From the NCBI RefSeq assembly GCF_902806985.1, contig NZ_CADCXY010000003.1:1-64000 (forward strand): a DNA stretch of 64,000 nucleotides, in the 5' to 3' direction. The stretch comes from Pseudidiomarina piscicola. Its GTDB lineage: Bacteria > Pseudomonadota > Gammaproteobacteria > Enterobacterales > Alteromonadaceae. The notes under the pieces are model-generated. The model was not told the origin of the DNA and searched no databases. It was given only the letters and a program-made list of their open reading frames with translations. This document shows positions 6,745 through 17,232 of this stretch, one piece after another. Each line of letters starts with the position of its first letter. Positions within the stretch are counted from its first letter, which is position 1. The position numbers were made by a program, and so were the translations under genes.

Positions 6745-8598
6745 CTAATTATCGAGACTGGCCGGCTGTACGCGGTGCCCTGAGTAGCGTGCCCAATGCA
6801 GTTCGCGTTGGATACTGTCGGCCGCGCGGCTTAATTCTCCGGTCAAACCGACCAAGCTATAGCCAGGCACCAGCTCCATTGCGGTATTGTGGTGCGCGAG
6901 CTGCATGGCATCATGGCCAAAGGCCGCAAGTCGCGCGTGATTGTAGCTCCAATGCTTGCGTAACTGCAGCAGCTCGGTAAGCCGCGTGTAGTTAGGATGA
7001 TCGGGTAGCAGCCAAGGGATCTCGGTAAAGCGGACGTTATCGAGATCGTTTTCACTTAACTGATCGCTACGGATATGGCTTGCCGATGTCGCAAATACCG
7101 GGATGGGATCCATAAACGGCGCAATATTTACGTCGATAAAGGGTTTTAATAGACGCGTCTGCTCGATGGTCGAGGGCAAAAAGATGGCGTCGATATCGGC
7201 GCGGCTACGTGCTTCTGCGTCGACCAGTATTTTACCTGCAGTAATTTTTACCTGCCAGATGCGTGCCTCACTGGCAGCCACGCCAAGTTTCTCCTGAACA
7301 ATGGTCTTCATGTCTTCGGTGGTTCTATAAAGACCTGTTTCAATGGTTCCTTGGGGTTGTTGCGCGCGAAAATAAGTACTGAAGGTGTCGATGGCTTGCT
7401 GCCCGCGATTACTATCGGCGGCCAGAATAAGTGGATGGCGAACGCCGCGCTGCGCCAACGCTTCGGCGACCTGTTTAATCTCCATTTCCGGCGCCAGAGC
7501 GTACCATAAATCAGGCTCGGCACTGAGTTGCTCAACGGTATTCAATGCAAACCATTGGGTATTCGTTGCTGCCAAAGCACTGTGGTCAACTTTGCTCAGG
7601 GAGTCTTTGAGTAATGGGCCAATGAGCGTATCGGCTTGAATGCGCTGCAATTCCTCGGCAAGGTTGGCGTACTCAAAACTCGCGCTATCGCGCACGGTGA
7701 TGGTGAATTCAGGCGTCGACTCTAGGGCCATCACCATACCGTCCAAAACTGCTTGCCCCTGCTCAGCATAAGCACCAGATAACGGCAGCAAAACCAAAGC
7801 GTGGCGTTGTTTTGTAGCTTGCTTTAGCTGTGTATCAAGGGTTGTGGCGAGCTCGTAAGCTGGGTGCGAAGAGTGGCGCATTTGCCAGCCCTGAATGGCG
7901 CTGGTATCAGCTGCGTTGAGCTGTTGATGAACGGCCTGTAATAGCGCGAGCCAGCTCTTTGCAATCGCCCCACGAGCGGTTAACTGATCAGGCTGTGTTG
8001 CGCCAATTAAATAATCCCAACTGCGTGTGACCGACGCCCTATCACCTTGCTCGGCTAACGCCATAAGCTGCAGCTGCAGTTGCGCAGCACGCTGTGGTTG
8101 TGCCAGCTGTTTGGCCAAATCGCGGGCAAAGGTGAAGAGCGTAACTTGCTGCTTGGTACGCAGCTGACTGCTGGCACTAAGTACCGGTTCAAGAAGCTCT
8201 TGCGCGTCTTGATACAGCCCTTCGCTGGCGAGCCACTGCGCCTTTGCAAGGGCGGCGCGTTGGCGCTCGCGTGGCGGCAGCTGCACGCGCTCCAGCTCGC
8301 TAAGCAATAAAGCGCTGGTTTGCCATTGGCTCTGTTGTTGCAACAACTCAACCTGGTTAAGTAGGTATTGGCGCTGTGCGCGTTCATCATCGTAGTCGTC
8401 GAGCCCAGCGAGTAATTGCTCGAGGGACTTTGCCGAAGTGTCGGTTGCGTCACTGAAACTCGGGCCTGATGCCTCAGTTGTCGGCGTTTGCTGCTCTGAC
8501 TGCGGCGTGGGGCTCGCACAGGCAACGAGACTGCAAACAACGATGCATAAGGTTAACTTCTTTGGCACAATAGCAAGGTTCACCAATTTCACACTCAC
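6745..8598 (-). CDS. lpoA: Penicillin-binding protein activator LpoA
   Basis: LpoA is an outer-membrane lipoprotein that reaches through the periplasm to activate PBP1A. The 617-residue product has a lipoprotein signal (lipobox LVAC near residue 27). An N-terminal TPR-like helical region rich in Gln and Leu follows (about 50-270), then a C-terminal periplasmic-binding-protein-like domain (about 270-600) beginning ALVLLPLSGAYAEQGQAVLDG. The start is a GTG at 8598 with no clear ribosome site; in-frame GTGs at 8592 and 8583 are possible. It is divergent from rsmI and heads the yraN-diaA-dolP operon. Confidence 0.92.
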   Translation of the reverse strand: MSVKLVNLAIVPKKLTLCIVVCSLVACASPTPQSEQQTPTTEASGPSFSDATDTSAKSLEQLLAGLDDYDDERAQRQYLLNQVELLQQQSQWQTSALLLSELERVQLPPRERQRAALAKAQWLASEGLYQDAQELLEPVLSASSQLRTKQQVTLFTFARDLAKQLAQPQRAAQLQLQLMALAEQGDRASVTRSWDYLIGATQPDQLTARGAIAKSWLALLQAVHQQLNAADTSAIQGWQMRHSSHPAYELATTLDTQLKQATKQRHALVLLPLSGAYAEQGQAVLDGMVMALESTPEFTITVRDSASFEYANLAEELQRIQADTLIGPLLKDSLSKVDHSALAATNTQWFALNTVEQLSAEPDLWYALAPEMEIKQVAEALAQRGVRHPLILAADSNRGQQAIDTFSTYFRAQQPQGTIETGLYRTTEDMKTIVQEKLGVAASEARIWQVKITAGKILVDAEARSRADIDAIFLPSTIEQTRLLKPFIDVNIAPFMDPIPVFATSASHIRSDQLSENDLDNVRFTEIPWLLPDHPNYTRLTELLQLRKHWSYNHARLAAFGHDAMQLAHHNTAMELVPGYSLVGLTGELSRAADSIQRELHWARYSGHRVQPASLDN

Positions 8599-8614
8599 AC
8601 TCGGTTCAAAGTAA

Positions 8615-8641
8615 AGGTTTAGGTACTAATACTATAAACCT
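8615..8641. promoter_or_regulatory. Inverted repeat between divergent lpoA and rsmI
   Basis: AGGTTTA (8615-8621) and TAAACCT (8635-8641) are perfect complements, with a second pair GTA/TAC inside. The element lies in the only 92 bp available for the two divergent promoters, so it is a candidate operator or promoter-overlapping element. No regulator is recognised. Confidence 0.35.
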
Positions 8642-8690
8642 AGGCGTGCAGTGACACAACGCAATAGAGTCAATCTTACAAGGGGTTAAC

Positions 8691-9542
8691 ATGGCGCAAG
8701 ACACAGCAGGCACGCTTTACATTGTGCCGACACCTATCGGCAACCTTGGTGATTTATCACCACGAGCCCAGCAAGTGCTTAGCTCTGTGGCGGCAATTGC
8801 TGCCGAAGACACCCGTCATAGTCGACAGCTATTGCAGCAATTTGCTATTCAAAATGACGTTTTTACGCTGCATGAGCACAACGAACGTGAGCGGGCCAGC
8901 CGCGTGATTGAGCGGCTAAGCAGCGGCGACGATATAGCGCTCATTAGCGATGCCGGAACCCCGCTCATCAGTGACCCTGGCTATGTGTTGGTGCAGCAAT
9001 GTCGGGCCGCGGGTGTTCGCGTGGTGGCCTTGCCTGGGCCTTGTGCCATCACTACGGCGCTTTCAGCGGCGGGCTTACCCACCGATAGGTTTACTTTCGA
9101 AGGCTTTTTACCAGCGAAGCCGCAACAACGGCGTAAAACGCTTACCAGCTTACTCGACGAGCCGCGCACCATGGTGTTCTATGAGTCACCTCATCGGATT
9201 CTGCATACCCTGAACGACTTACAAGCCGTAATGGGCAGTGAGCGCGCTTTAGTTATTGGCCGTGAACTTACCAAACAATTTGAAACCTATCTCAGCGGCA
9301 CTGTGGCCGAGGTTTTGCAACAGGTGGAAGCCGACAGCAATCAGCAACGTGGTGAATTTGTGGTGATGCTGGCAGGCGCACCTGTGCAAGCGTCTGGCGG
9401 CGATGAACAAGCAGCCCTTCGCACCGTATTGCTGCTGCGTAACCACCTACCACTGAAAAAAGCCGCTGCCTGTGCCGCGGAAATACATGGGGTGCGCAAA
9501 AACCAGCTTTATCAGCTAGCGTTAGACGCCGATAACACGTAG
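8691..9542 (+). CDS. rsmI: 16S rRNA (cytidine1402-2'-O)-methyltransferase
   Basis: RsmI methylates the 2'-O of C1402 in the decoding centre, alongside RsmH, which is also encoded in this window. The 283-residue product has the tetrapyrrole-methylase fold: N-terminal GTLYIVPTPIGNLGDLSPRA, AAEDTRHSRQLL, the SAM-binding ALISDAGTPLISDPGY, and GFLPAKPQQRRKTL. A strong AAGGGG precedes the ATG. It is divergent from lpoA and is followed 11 bp later by rnpB, an order seen in many gammaproteobacteria. Confidence 0.96.
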   Translation: MAQDTAGTLYIVPTPIGNLGDLSPRAQQVLSSVAAIAAEDTRHSRQLLQQFAIQNDVFTLHEHNERERASRVIERLSSGDDIALISDAGTPLISDPGYVLVQQCRAAGVRVVALPGPCAITTALSAAGLPTDRFTFEGFLPAKPQQRRKTLTSLLDEPRTMVFYESPHRILHTLNDLQAVMGSERALVIGRELTKQFETYLSGTVAEVLQQVEADSNQQRGEFVVMLAGAPVQASGGDEQAALRTVLLLRNHLPLKKAAACAAEIHGVRKNQLYQLALDADNT

Positions 9543-9553
9543 AATGCGCCGCA

Positions 9554-9889
<336 letters not shown>

Positions 9890-9903
<14 letters not shown>

Positions 9904-12115
9904 GCTGATTAAAGTGTTTACAGTAATCAATGAAGGTGTCGAGCTGCAAACTGCGGCTGTAATAGAAACCCTGTTGTGAGTGGCAGTGCTGACTGCGTAA
10001 GAACTCCACTTGTGCACGGGTTTCGACACCTTCGGCGATCACGTTCAAGTCTAACGTATGCGCAACTCGTATTAATGCCTCCACCAATGCTGCCTGCTTC
10101 TGATTCGCCGGGATATCCTGCATAAATGAACGATCAATCTTAATACTATCAATCGGGTAAAAGCGTAAGTAATTGAGGCTTGAGTAACCGGTACCGAAAT
10201 CATCTATCGCTAAATGTATGCCTGCACTGCGTAAATGTTTTAGGCTTTCCTGTTGCTGTTCTTGGTCCCGCATTAACAGCGACTCGGTGATTTCGATCAT
10301 CAGTCGGTCGGGCGGCATATTGCCTTCAGCTAATGTAGCCAACCAGCGGCTCGCAACGTCTTTATCGTTAAACTCACGGGGTGAACGGTTGATGGCGATA
10401 GTGATATCCAAGCCTTGATCGCGCATCAGTTGCCAATCTTGTACCACCTGCTTCAACACATATTCGCCCAACCATACAATGGCGCCGGTTTTTTCCGCGA
10501 TAGGAATGAATTGTGCAGGTGAAATAGCACCATGTTCCGGGTGTTGCCACCGGATCAAGGCTTCGCAATGTTTAATCAGGCCGCTTGTAGACTCAATCAC
10601 TGGCTGATACTCGACATGGAAAGCGCTGCTTTCAAGGGCGTTGATCATGTCGTGGTGCAGCGCAATATGCTGCTCCGTGTTCTGCCGTAACGCCGGGTCG
10701 TAAAAAGACACAGAAAGTGAGCCTGTAGATTTTGCCGCATACATGGCTAACTCGGCACACTTGGTAAGTTGCTGTGCACTGCTGGCATCAGTCGGGTACA
10801 AGGCGATACCAACACTGGTCGTGATATTAATATGGTTCTGTTCGATATCTGCCGTATCAAGTAAATCACTGATGAAGACTTTCGCCCGTTGTTCGGCGAT
10901 GGCTGGGTTATCGATATCAGCAAGCAATACGATAAATTCATCACCGCCGACGCGGGCAATGAGGTCGTTGCTGCGTAACGAGCTTTGAAGCTGTAACGCG
11001 ACATGTTGCAGCAGTCCGTCGCCGACGTCTTGCCCCAAAGCATCATTGATATCGCGTAAATGGTCGAGATCAAGCATCACCAACGCGAAGCGCTGAGAGT
11101 GTTCACGCGCTGACGCGATACGCTGTTCAAGTCGCTGCTGAAAATAATTGCGATTGATTAAGTTGGTCAGAGGGTCAAAACGAGCCTGGTAGCTGATGGT
11201 ATCTACCGCAGCTCGAAGCCGCCGCTGGGTGATAATTAAGCTGGCAAAGGCAGCACTAAACAATGCCACGGCGGTAAGCCCGATAAGCCAGTGGGGCCAA
11301 TAACTTTTTTGCTGAGCCAGCCATTGCCCACTGCGCGGCGCTATCGCCAGTTGCCAGCGTTCACCCGGTACCAATACATGGGTGATCATGGGCTGTTGCT
11401 GAAGCACATCAGTTGGACCAACAATGTGTTGCAGCTGTCCACTGTTGGTTTCACGATGTAGCACGAAGCGGTATTCAGGGTGTTGAAAAAACTCTATTCG
11501 CTCAAACAGTTGTTGGTCGTCGATCACTAGCGAGGCGATGCCCCACAGGCTGTCGTTACGATTATAAATTGGCACTCTAGCGATAAAAGCAGTGCCGCCT
11601 TGAACGAGGTCCACCGGACCATTAAAGACAATTTCGCGACGATCGATTGCTTGCTGAATATCTGGATACTGTGCCTCGACACTGGTGTAGTCAACGCCGA
11701 TGAGTGGTTCGTTGCCGGCTAACGGATACACAAAGCTAACTTTCAAATCGGGAGCGACCGCAAGGTGCAAAATACTCAAGTCACTATTTAAGAATTCATC
11801 GATCACGCGCTTTAAACGTTCTCTATCGGGCGTGTCTTGCCAAAGGATCTCTGGCTTAAGCGCTTTGAGGACCAAGATGTTGGCTTGCACACTTTGCTCG
11901 ATACTGGCACGCATCGATGCCACTTGGTCAAGCGCTCTGCGTTTGGCGGTCTCGCTTTCTTGCAGGCGTTCGTAATTGACAATGGCGTAAACAACACTGA
12001 TAAGCGCTGCGGCGATAAAAAATAAAATAATAAAGTCGCGCAGCATGCGCCACTTTGCTTGAGCGGGGCTAAGCGACGGTGAGCTATTTAGTAAGTGCTT
12101 GATAAGTTGGCGCAA
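9890..12115 (-). CDS. Membrane GGDEF-EAL protein (cyclic-di-GMP synthesis/breakdown)
   Basis: This 741-residue protein has an N-terminal membrane helix (about 27-48), a periplasmic sensor region (about 50-275, CHASE-like), a second helix (about 276-298), then a GGDEF domain and an EAL domain. The diguanylate cyclase motif GGDEF is intact (390-394), with an RxxD inhibitory site just before it. The phosphodiesterase motif EAL (518-520), the DDFGTGYSS loop and AEGVET are also intact, so both activities are possible. Only the usual VNxS is altered, to INRS. The start is a TTG with no clear ribosome site; an ATG 23 codons downstream is an alternative. It lies between rnpB and mraZ. Confidence 0.9.
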
Positions 12116-12216
12116 AGTATTTACTTATGTTGTGAATTTGATACCGCTATCTCATCTTCTAGCAGATCTGGCGTTGCGTCAATACCTGTCGCAGGTCGCA
12201 AACCTCCCTTTTTTGC

Positions 12217-12246
12217 TTGACAGTGGGAAAGATCGACACCTAGACT
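12217..12246 (+). promoter_or_regulatory. Promoter of the dcw cluster (mraZ promoter)
   Basis: A perfect -35 box TTGACA (12217-12222) is followed 18 bp later by TAGACT (12241-12246). It lies about 40 bp ahead of mraZ and directly upstream of the MraZ boxes, the same layout as the E. coli mra promoter. It probably drives much of the division and cell wall cluster. Confidence 0.75.
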
Positions 12247-12254
12247 GTCACATT

Positions 12255-12280
12255 GTGGGGATTTGTGGGTAATAGTGGAT
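12255..12280 (+). promoter_or_regulatory. MraZ operator: three direct repeats
   Basis: Three boxes, GTGGGG, GTGGGT and GTGGAT, start at 12255, 12265 and 12275, exactly 10 bp apart. In terms of the known MraZ site these are TGGGN-type boxes with 5-nt spacers: TGGGG, TGGGT and the weaker TGGAT. They lie between the promoter and the mraZ start. This fits autorepression of the cluster by MraZ. Confidence 0.85.
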
Positions 12281-12287
12281 CAATCTT

Positions 12288-12746
12288 ATGTTTCGTGGTG
12301 CAGCAGCATTAAGTCTAGATGACAAAGGCCGTCTTGCGATACCAGCAAAGTATCGCAAGAGCCTTATGCTTGATTGCGAGGGCCAAATGGTCTGCACCAT
12401 TGATATCAAGCAGGCTTGCCTTTTGCTGTATCCGTTGCCGGAATGGCAAATCATCGAACAAAAACTTACCACCTTATCCAGCATGAACCCCGCAGAGCGT
12501 CGTCTTCAACGTTTACTGTTGGGCCACGCCGAAGACTGCCAGATGGACAAAAGCGGCCGTATTCTGATTGCGCCAACCCTGCGTCAACACGCAGATTTGG
12601 ACAAAAAAATCATGATTATTGGCCAATTAAATAAGTTCGAACTCTGGTCAGACGCGGCATGGCAAGAACAAGTTGCTGCTGATATGGCAGCAGAACAACA
12701 AGACGACTTGGCACTTAGTGAACGACTACAAGACTTCTCATTATAA
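12288..12746 (+). CDS. mraZ: Transcriptional regulator and division-cluster repressor MraZ
   Basis: MraZ is a ring-forming AbrB-like DNA-binding protein that represses its own operon. The 152-residue product contains the two duplicated half-domains, each with the DxxGR signature: [15 protein letters not shown] near residue 10 and [16 protein letters not shown] near residue 85. It is the first gene of the dcw cluster and is preceded by matching MraZ boxes. Its stop overlaps the rsmH start by one base. Confidence 0.96.
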   Translation: MFRGAAALSLDDKGRLAIPAKYRKSLMLDCEGQMVCTIDIKQACLLLYPLPEWQIIEQKLTTLSSMNPAERRLQRLLLGHAEDCQMDKSGRILIAPTLRQHADLDKKIMIIGQLNKFELWSDAAWQEQVAADMAAEQQDDLALSERLQDFSL

Positions 12747-13693
12747 TGACAAAAGCGCCGCAACATGTCTCGGTGCTGTTACAGGAGTCGCTTGAGGCTC
12801 TTGCCATCAGACCAGACGGAACCTATCTCGATGCCACCTTCGGAAGAGGGGGGCACTCTCGTGCTATTTTGTCACAGCTTAATGACCAAGGCCGGTTAAT
12901 AGCGCTCGATCGTGACCCCACCGCGATCGCGGCAGCTGAAGCCTTGCGTGATGATCCACGCTTTACCATTGTCCACACACCTTTCTCTCGCCTAGACGAA
13001 GTGCTAGATGCGCAGCAACTGCGCGGTAATATCGACGGAATTTTGTTTGATCTCGGTGTCTCATCCCCACAACTTGATGATGCCGAACGAGGTTTTAGCT
13101 TCATGCGCGAAGGTCCACTGGACATGCGTATGGACACCAGTCGCGGACCCACAGCCGCCGACTTTTTGAATACCGCAAGTGCCGATGAAATTGCCTTTGT
13201 GTTGCGTGAGTATGGTGAAGAACGTTTCGCCTGGCGCATCGCTCAAGCCGTTGTTCTGTATCGTGAGGACACCCCACTCAGCACGACTAAGCAACTGGCG
13301 GACTTGATTGATAAGGCGGTGCCGTTCAAAGACAAGCACAAACACCCTGCGACACGGAGCTTCCAGGGAATTCGCATTCACATTAATGGCGAATTAGAAG
13401 AAATCGAACATGCCCTGCAGGCGGCGATTAGCGGCTTGAAACCACAGGGACGATTGGCGGTGATTAGCTTTCACAGCTTGGAAGACCGATTGGTGAAAAG
13501 GTTTTTACGGGCGCAAAGCAAGGGCAAACCGATTCCGCCTGGGCTGCCGCTGCGTGATGATCAAATCGATCGTGGTGAAACGGTGCGGCTCATTGGTAAA
13601 GCACACAAACCGAGCAGTGCCGAAATTAAAGAAAATCCACGGGCACGTAGTTCCGTGTTGCGTATTGCTGAGAGGTTAGCGTATGACAACTAG
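12746..13693 (+). CDS. rsmH: 16S rRNA (cytosine1402-N4)-methyltransferase
   Basis: RsmH adds the N4 methyl group to C1402 of 16S rRNA using SAM. The 315-residue product starts [19 protein letters not shown] and shows the SAM-binding [16 protein letters not shown], then [19 protein letters not shown] and DMRMD, ending with the conserved [14 protein letters not shown]. Second gene of the cluster; its last 11 bp overlap ftsL. Confidence 0.97.
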   Translation: MTKAPQHVSVLLQESLEALAIRPDGTYLDATFGRGGHSRAILSQLNDQGRLIALDRDPTAIAAAEALRDDPRFTIVHTPFSRLDEVLDAQQLRGNIDGILFDLGVSSPQLDDAERGFSFMREGPLDMRMDTSRGPTAADFLNTASADEIAFVLREYGEERFAWRIAQAVVLYREDTPLSTTKQLADLIDKAVPFKDKHKHPATRSFQGIRIHINGELEEIEHALQAAISGLKPQGRLAVISFHSLEDRLVKRFLRAQSKGKPIPPGLPLRDDQIDRGETVRLIGKAHKPSSAEIKENPRARSSVLRIAERLAYDN

Positions 13694-14000
13694 CCGCGTA
13701 CCAAGCTTGCTCAGCGTATTATTTAGCGACCTACGGCAGCAGAAGCTGGCGTTGGTGCTGTTCAGTTGCATTTTAGCGACCGCATTAGGGGTCATTTATG
13801 TTGCCCATGCGAACCGGTTGCTGACCATTGAGCGTGACGATTTGTTGTCGCAGCGTGACCAGATCGATATTGAATGGCGCCACTTGCAAATTGAACAAAC
13901 GGCACTCACTGAACATAGTCGTGTCGAGCGAATTGCGAGCCAACGCCTAGGTATGGTGCGGCCGGAAGGAAAACAGGAGGTGCTGGTGCCATGGCAGTAA
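13683..14000 (+). CDS. ftsL: Cell division protein FtsL
   Basis: FtsL is a small bitopic membrane protein that forms the FtsQLB complex and licenses FtsWI activity. The 105-residue product has a short cytoplasmic N-terminus, one membrane helix (about 19-40) and a periplasmic heptad-rich coiled coil, ending in the conserved [21 protein letters not shown] block. Sequence conservation is low in this family, so position between rsmH and ftsI is strong support. Both neighbours overlap it by about 10 bp. Confidence 0.93.
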   Translation: MTTSRVPSLLSVLFSDLRQQKLALVLFSCILATALGVIYVAHANRLLTIERDDLLSQRDQIDIEWRHLQIEQTALTEHSRVERIASQRLGMVRPEGKQEVLVPWQ

Positions 14001-15739
14001 CACCTCGTAAGCGTCAGCAAAAAAAACACCAGCAGCCACACTTGGGGCAAGGCCGGTTTTATTTTGCCCTGTTCATCGTGTTTGGTGTATTTGCCAGCTT
14101 GGTTGCGCGCGCCGCGTATATTCAAGTGATTGAGCCCGAGCAGCTTATTTACGAAGGTGATCGCCGCTCGTTACGTATGGACCCGACCTTGGTGCAACGG
14201 GGCACCATCGTTGACCGCCATGGCCGTGAGCTGGCGGTGAGTGTGCCGGTGCAAACGGTATGGGCCGATCCGCAACGGGTTCATGAAGGCCACGGGCTGG
14301 CAAACCACGAACGTTGGCTGGCGCTGGCTGAAGTGTTCCGTACCGACGTTGATACGCTAGTTAAGCGGGTCGAGAACCCCGAACGTCGGTTCGTGTACCT
14401 AGAACGCAAAGTGACGCCCGCAGTGGCCGAGTATGTGCGCCAACTGGATATTCCAGGGGTGTATTTGAAAACAGAATCACGTCGGTTCTATCCGGTCGGT
14501 GAAATTGCCGCGCATTTGGTGGGCTTCACTGATATCGATGGAACGGGCATTGAGGGGCTTGAAGCCGCTTACAACGATGTTCTTACAGGGAAACCGGGTG
14601 AACGCTTGTATCGCAAGGACGCACAAGGGCGGGTTGTTGAAGAAGTACGAGTTACCGCCGCTGAACAACCACAACAATTAACGCTGAGTATTGATCAACG
14701 TTTACAGTCACTGGCCTATGCCGAGTTGAAAAAAGCCGTGCGCTATCACCAGGCAACCTCGGGTTCAGCAGTTATTGTCGACATTGAAACCGGCGAAGTA
14801 TTAGCGATGGTTAACAGCCCGTCCTTTAACCCGAACAACCGCGCCGACTTGCAGCCGCACCGGATGCGTAACCGTGCGATCACCGACGCTTACGAACCTG
14901 GCTCGACCATGAAACCATTAGTGGTACTTGCTGGTTTAGAGGCGGGCGTTATTGACCAAGAAACCGTGATTGATACCAGCCCAGGCTGGATGCGATTAGG
15001 CGGACGCCGAGTGAGCGACCCCATTAACCGCGGCGAACAAACCATTACCGAAATTTTAAAGAACTCTAGCAACATGGGCTCGTCCAAGATTGCACTTTTA
15101 ACCGGCGTCGAAAATCTACTAGCGACTTATGCCGCTGTAGGGCTGGGCAACGATACGGGTGTAGGCATGATTGGAGAAAGCTATGGGGTGTTGCAACATC
15201 GCACCCGTTGGTCAGATTTTGAAGTGGCAACCTTATCTTTTGGTTATGGTTTAACGACCACCACCTTGCAGCTAGCGCAGGCCTATTCGGTTATCGCCAA
15301 TGGTGGTGTGTACCGACCGTTAACCATTCAACGACGTGCCGAAGGTGACTTGTTACCTGGGCGGCAAGTGGTATCACGAGAAAATGCCGATGCCGTGCTG
15401 ATGATGTTGGAACAAGTCGTTGCCGATGGCAGCGCCAAGAACGCTAGGGTACCGGGCTACCGTGTCGCCGGTAAAACGGGGACCGCACGAAAAGCAATCG
15501 CCGGTGGCTATGGCGATGAATACGTCACGCTATTTGCCGGCATCGCACCGGTTAGTGATCCCCGCATCGCGGTGGTGGTGACAGTGAACGAGCCAAGCGG
15601 CGATGATTATTACGGTGGTACGGTCTCAGCACCCATTTTCACCGAGATTGTGGGCGATGCCTTACGCGTAATGAATGTCGCTCCCGATCATCTTGAAGAT
15701 ACGCAGTTGCGCGTCGCAGGTTTCGGAGGTGCAGAATGA
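13991..15739 (+). CDS. ftsI: Peptidoglycan transpeptidase FtsI (PBP3)
   Basis: FtsI is the septum-specific transpeptidase that cross-links peptidoglycan with FtsW. The 582-residue class B PBP has one N-terminal membrane helix (about 25-45), a dimerisation/pedestal domain (about 60-230) and the transpeptidase domain. All three active-site motifs are present: STMK with the nucleophile S305, SSN at 359-361, and KTG at 495-497. It overlaps ftsL and murE (ATGA), consistent with translational coupling. Confidence 0.97.
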   Translation: MAVTPRKRQQKKHQQPHLGQGRFYFALFIVFGVFASLVARAAYIQVIEPEQLIYEGDRRSLRMDPTLVQRGTIVDRHGRELAVSVPVQTVWADPQRVHEGHGLANHERWLALAEVFRTDVDTLVKRVENPERRFVYLERKVTPAVAEYVRQLDIPGVYLKTESRRFYPVGEIAAHLVGFTDIDGTGIEGLEAAYNDVLTGKPGERLYRKDAQGRVVEEVRVTAAEQPQQLTLSIDQRLQSLAYAELKKAVRYHQATSGSAVIVDIETGEVLAMVNSPSFNPNNRADLQPHRMRNRAITDAYEPGSTMKPLVVLAGLEAGVIDQETVIDTSPGWMRLGGRRVSDPINRGEQTITEILKNSSNMGSSKIALLTGVENLLATYAAVGLGNDTGVGMIGESYGVLQHRTRWSDFEVATLSFGYGLTTTTLQLAQAYSVIANGGVYRPLTIQRRAEGDLLPGRQVVSRENADAVLMMLEQVVADGSAKNARVPGYRVAGKTGTARKAIAGGYGDEYVTLFAGIAPVSDPRIAVVVTVNEPSGDDYYGGTVSAPIFTEIVGDALRVMNVAPDHLEDTQLRVAGFGGAE

Positions 15740-17232
15740 TCAAACTTGCACAATTGCTCCCTGTGTATCCGCTGCCACTGCCAGACATCGACATTGGCGG
15801 GCTCAAATTAGACAGTCGTCAAGTGGCGCCTGGCGATGCCTTCGTTGCCGTGCCAGGCTACCAGGTTGATGGTCGTGACTATATTGATGCCGCGATCGCT
15901 GCTGGCGCCGCGGTTGTACTTTGTGAGTCCGACGGCGTTGAAGTAGAACAACGCGGCAAGACCGTGCTGGTTGAGATACCGCAACTGAAAGAGCAGCTAT
16001 CGCGTATTGCTGCGCGCTTTTTTGACGAACCCGGGCGTCACCTTGACGTAGTGGGTGTGACGGGAACCAACGGTAAAACCTCGGTAACTTATTTAATTGC
16101 GGAGTTATTGCAGCAGTTAGGTGTCAAAGCTGGGGTGATAGGCACCACCGGTAGTGGTTTTCCCGGAAGTCTGTTGCCGGAAACGCATACCACGCCTGAT
16201 CCCATTGCTGTACAACAACGTCTCGCCACCTTGCGTGCCGAGGGCGCCACCGTGGTGGCTATGGAAGTATCGTCCCATGCGCTTGTGCAGCGTCGGGTCG
16301 AAGCCATTCCTTTTGCCGTGGGTGTGGCCACCAATATTAGCCGCGATCATCTTGATTACCACGGCACAATGGCGAATTACGCAGGTGCTAAACGCCGCCT
16401 CTTCACGGATTTGTCGACCGCCGAAGCCGTTATCAATAGTGATGATGCAGCGCTGAGTGCTTGGTTGCCCGACCGCCCCGATGCGTGGCGCTTTAGTTTA
16501 CATCCGCAACAGCATCCGCAAGGCGTTTACGCGAGCGCTATTCATTATGGCGATACCGGCACCGAGTTCACGCTGAATGTTGCTGCTGATTCAGGCCGTA
16601 GCGAGTACGCAGTGACCTCACCATTGCTCGGTGAGTTCAACGTCTACAATCTGTTAGCGGCAATGATCACCGTAGCGCGCTTGGGCCACGACTGGCAGGC
16701 AATTTGCCAAGCCGTTCAAGCCTTACATCCAGTACCGGGCCGAATGGAAGCCTTTACCGCCCCAGGCAAACCGTTAGTGATTGTCGACTATGCGCACACC
16801 CCTGATGCCTTGCAGCAAGTATTGACCGCAGTGCGGCGTCATTGTCATGGCGAGCTCTGGTGTTTATTTGGCTGTGGTGGTGATCGCGACCGCGGTAAAC
16901 GTCCGCAAATGGGCGCGGCCGCAGCTCAGTTCGCCGACCGCTTAGTGGTCACCGACGACAATCCGCGCACTGAAGAGCCGGCGCAAATTTTACGCGATAT
17001 TCTTACCGGTATCCCGCAACAAGCAGGGGTTGAAACACGCGAAGGGCGTGCCGACGCCGTGCGCGCCACCATCGCCAAAGCACAGCCGAACGATGTGGTA
17101 GTGCTTGCCGGTAAGGGTCATGAAAATTACCAAGTGATAGGTCAGCAGCGCGTCGACTACGACGAACGTGCATGGGTAGCTGAATTATTAGCGAGCCAAC
17201 CGGCCGCAGGGGGTTGTCATGATAAAAACTGA
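15736..17232 (+). CDS. murE: UDP-MurNAc-tripeptide synthetase (meso-diaminopimelate)
   Basis: MurE adds the third amino acid of the peptidoglycan stem peptide. The 498-residue product has the three Mur-ligase domains: N-terminal substrate domain, central ATP domain with VTGTNGKTSVTYL (about 114-126), and C-terminal domain. The DNPR motif (TDDNPRTEEPA) marks meso-diaminopimelate as the substrate rather than lysine. Its ATG overlaps the ftsI stop by 4 bp, and its 3' end overlaps murF by 14 bp. Confidence 0.97.
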   Translation: MIKLAQLLPVYPLPLPDIDIGGLKLDSRQVAPGDAFVAVPGYQVDGRDYIDAAIAAGAAVVLCESDGVEVEQRGKTVLVEIPQLKEQLSRIAARFFDEPGRHLDVVGVTGTNGKTSVTYLIAELLQQLGVKAGVIGTTGSGFPGSLLPETHTTPDPIAVQQRLATLRAEGATVVAMEVSSHALVQRRVEAIPFAVGVATNISRDHLDYHGTMANYAGAKRRLFTDLSTAEAVINSDDAALSAWLPDRPDAWRFSLHPQQHPQGVYASAIHYGDTGTEFTLNVAADSGRSEYAVTSPLLGEFNVYNLLAAMITVARLGHDWQAICQAVQALHPVPGRMEAFTAPGKPLVIVDYAHTPDALQQVLTAVRRHCHGELWCLFGCGGDRDRGKRPQMGAAAAQFADRLVVTDDNPRTEEPAQILRDILTGIPQQAGVETREGRADAVRATIAKAQPNDVVVLAGKGHENYQVIGQQRVDYDERAWVAELLASQPAAGGCHDKN

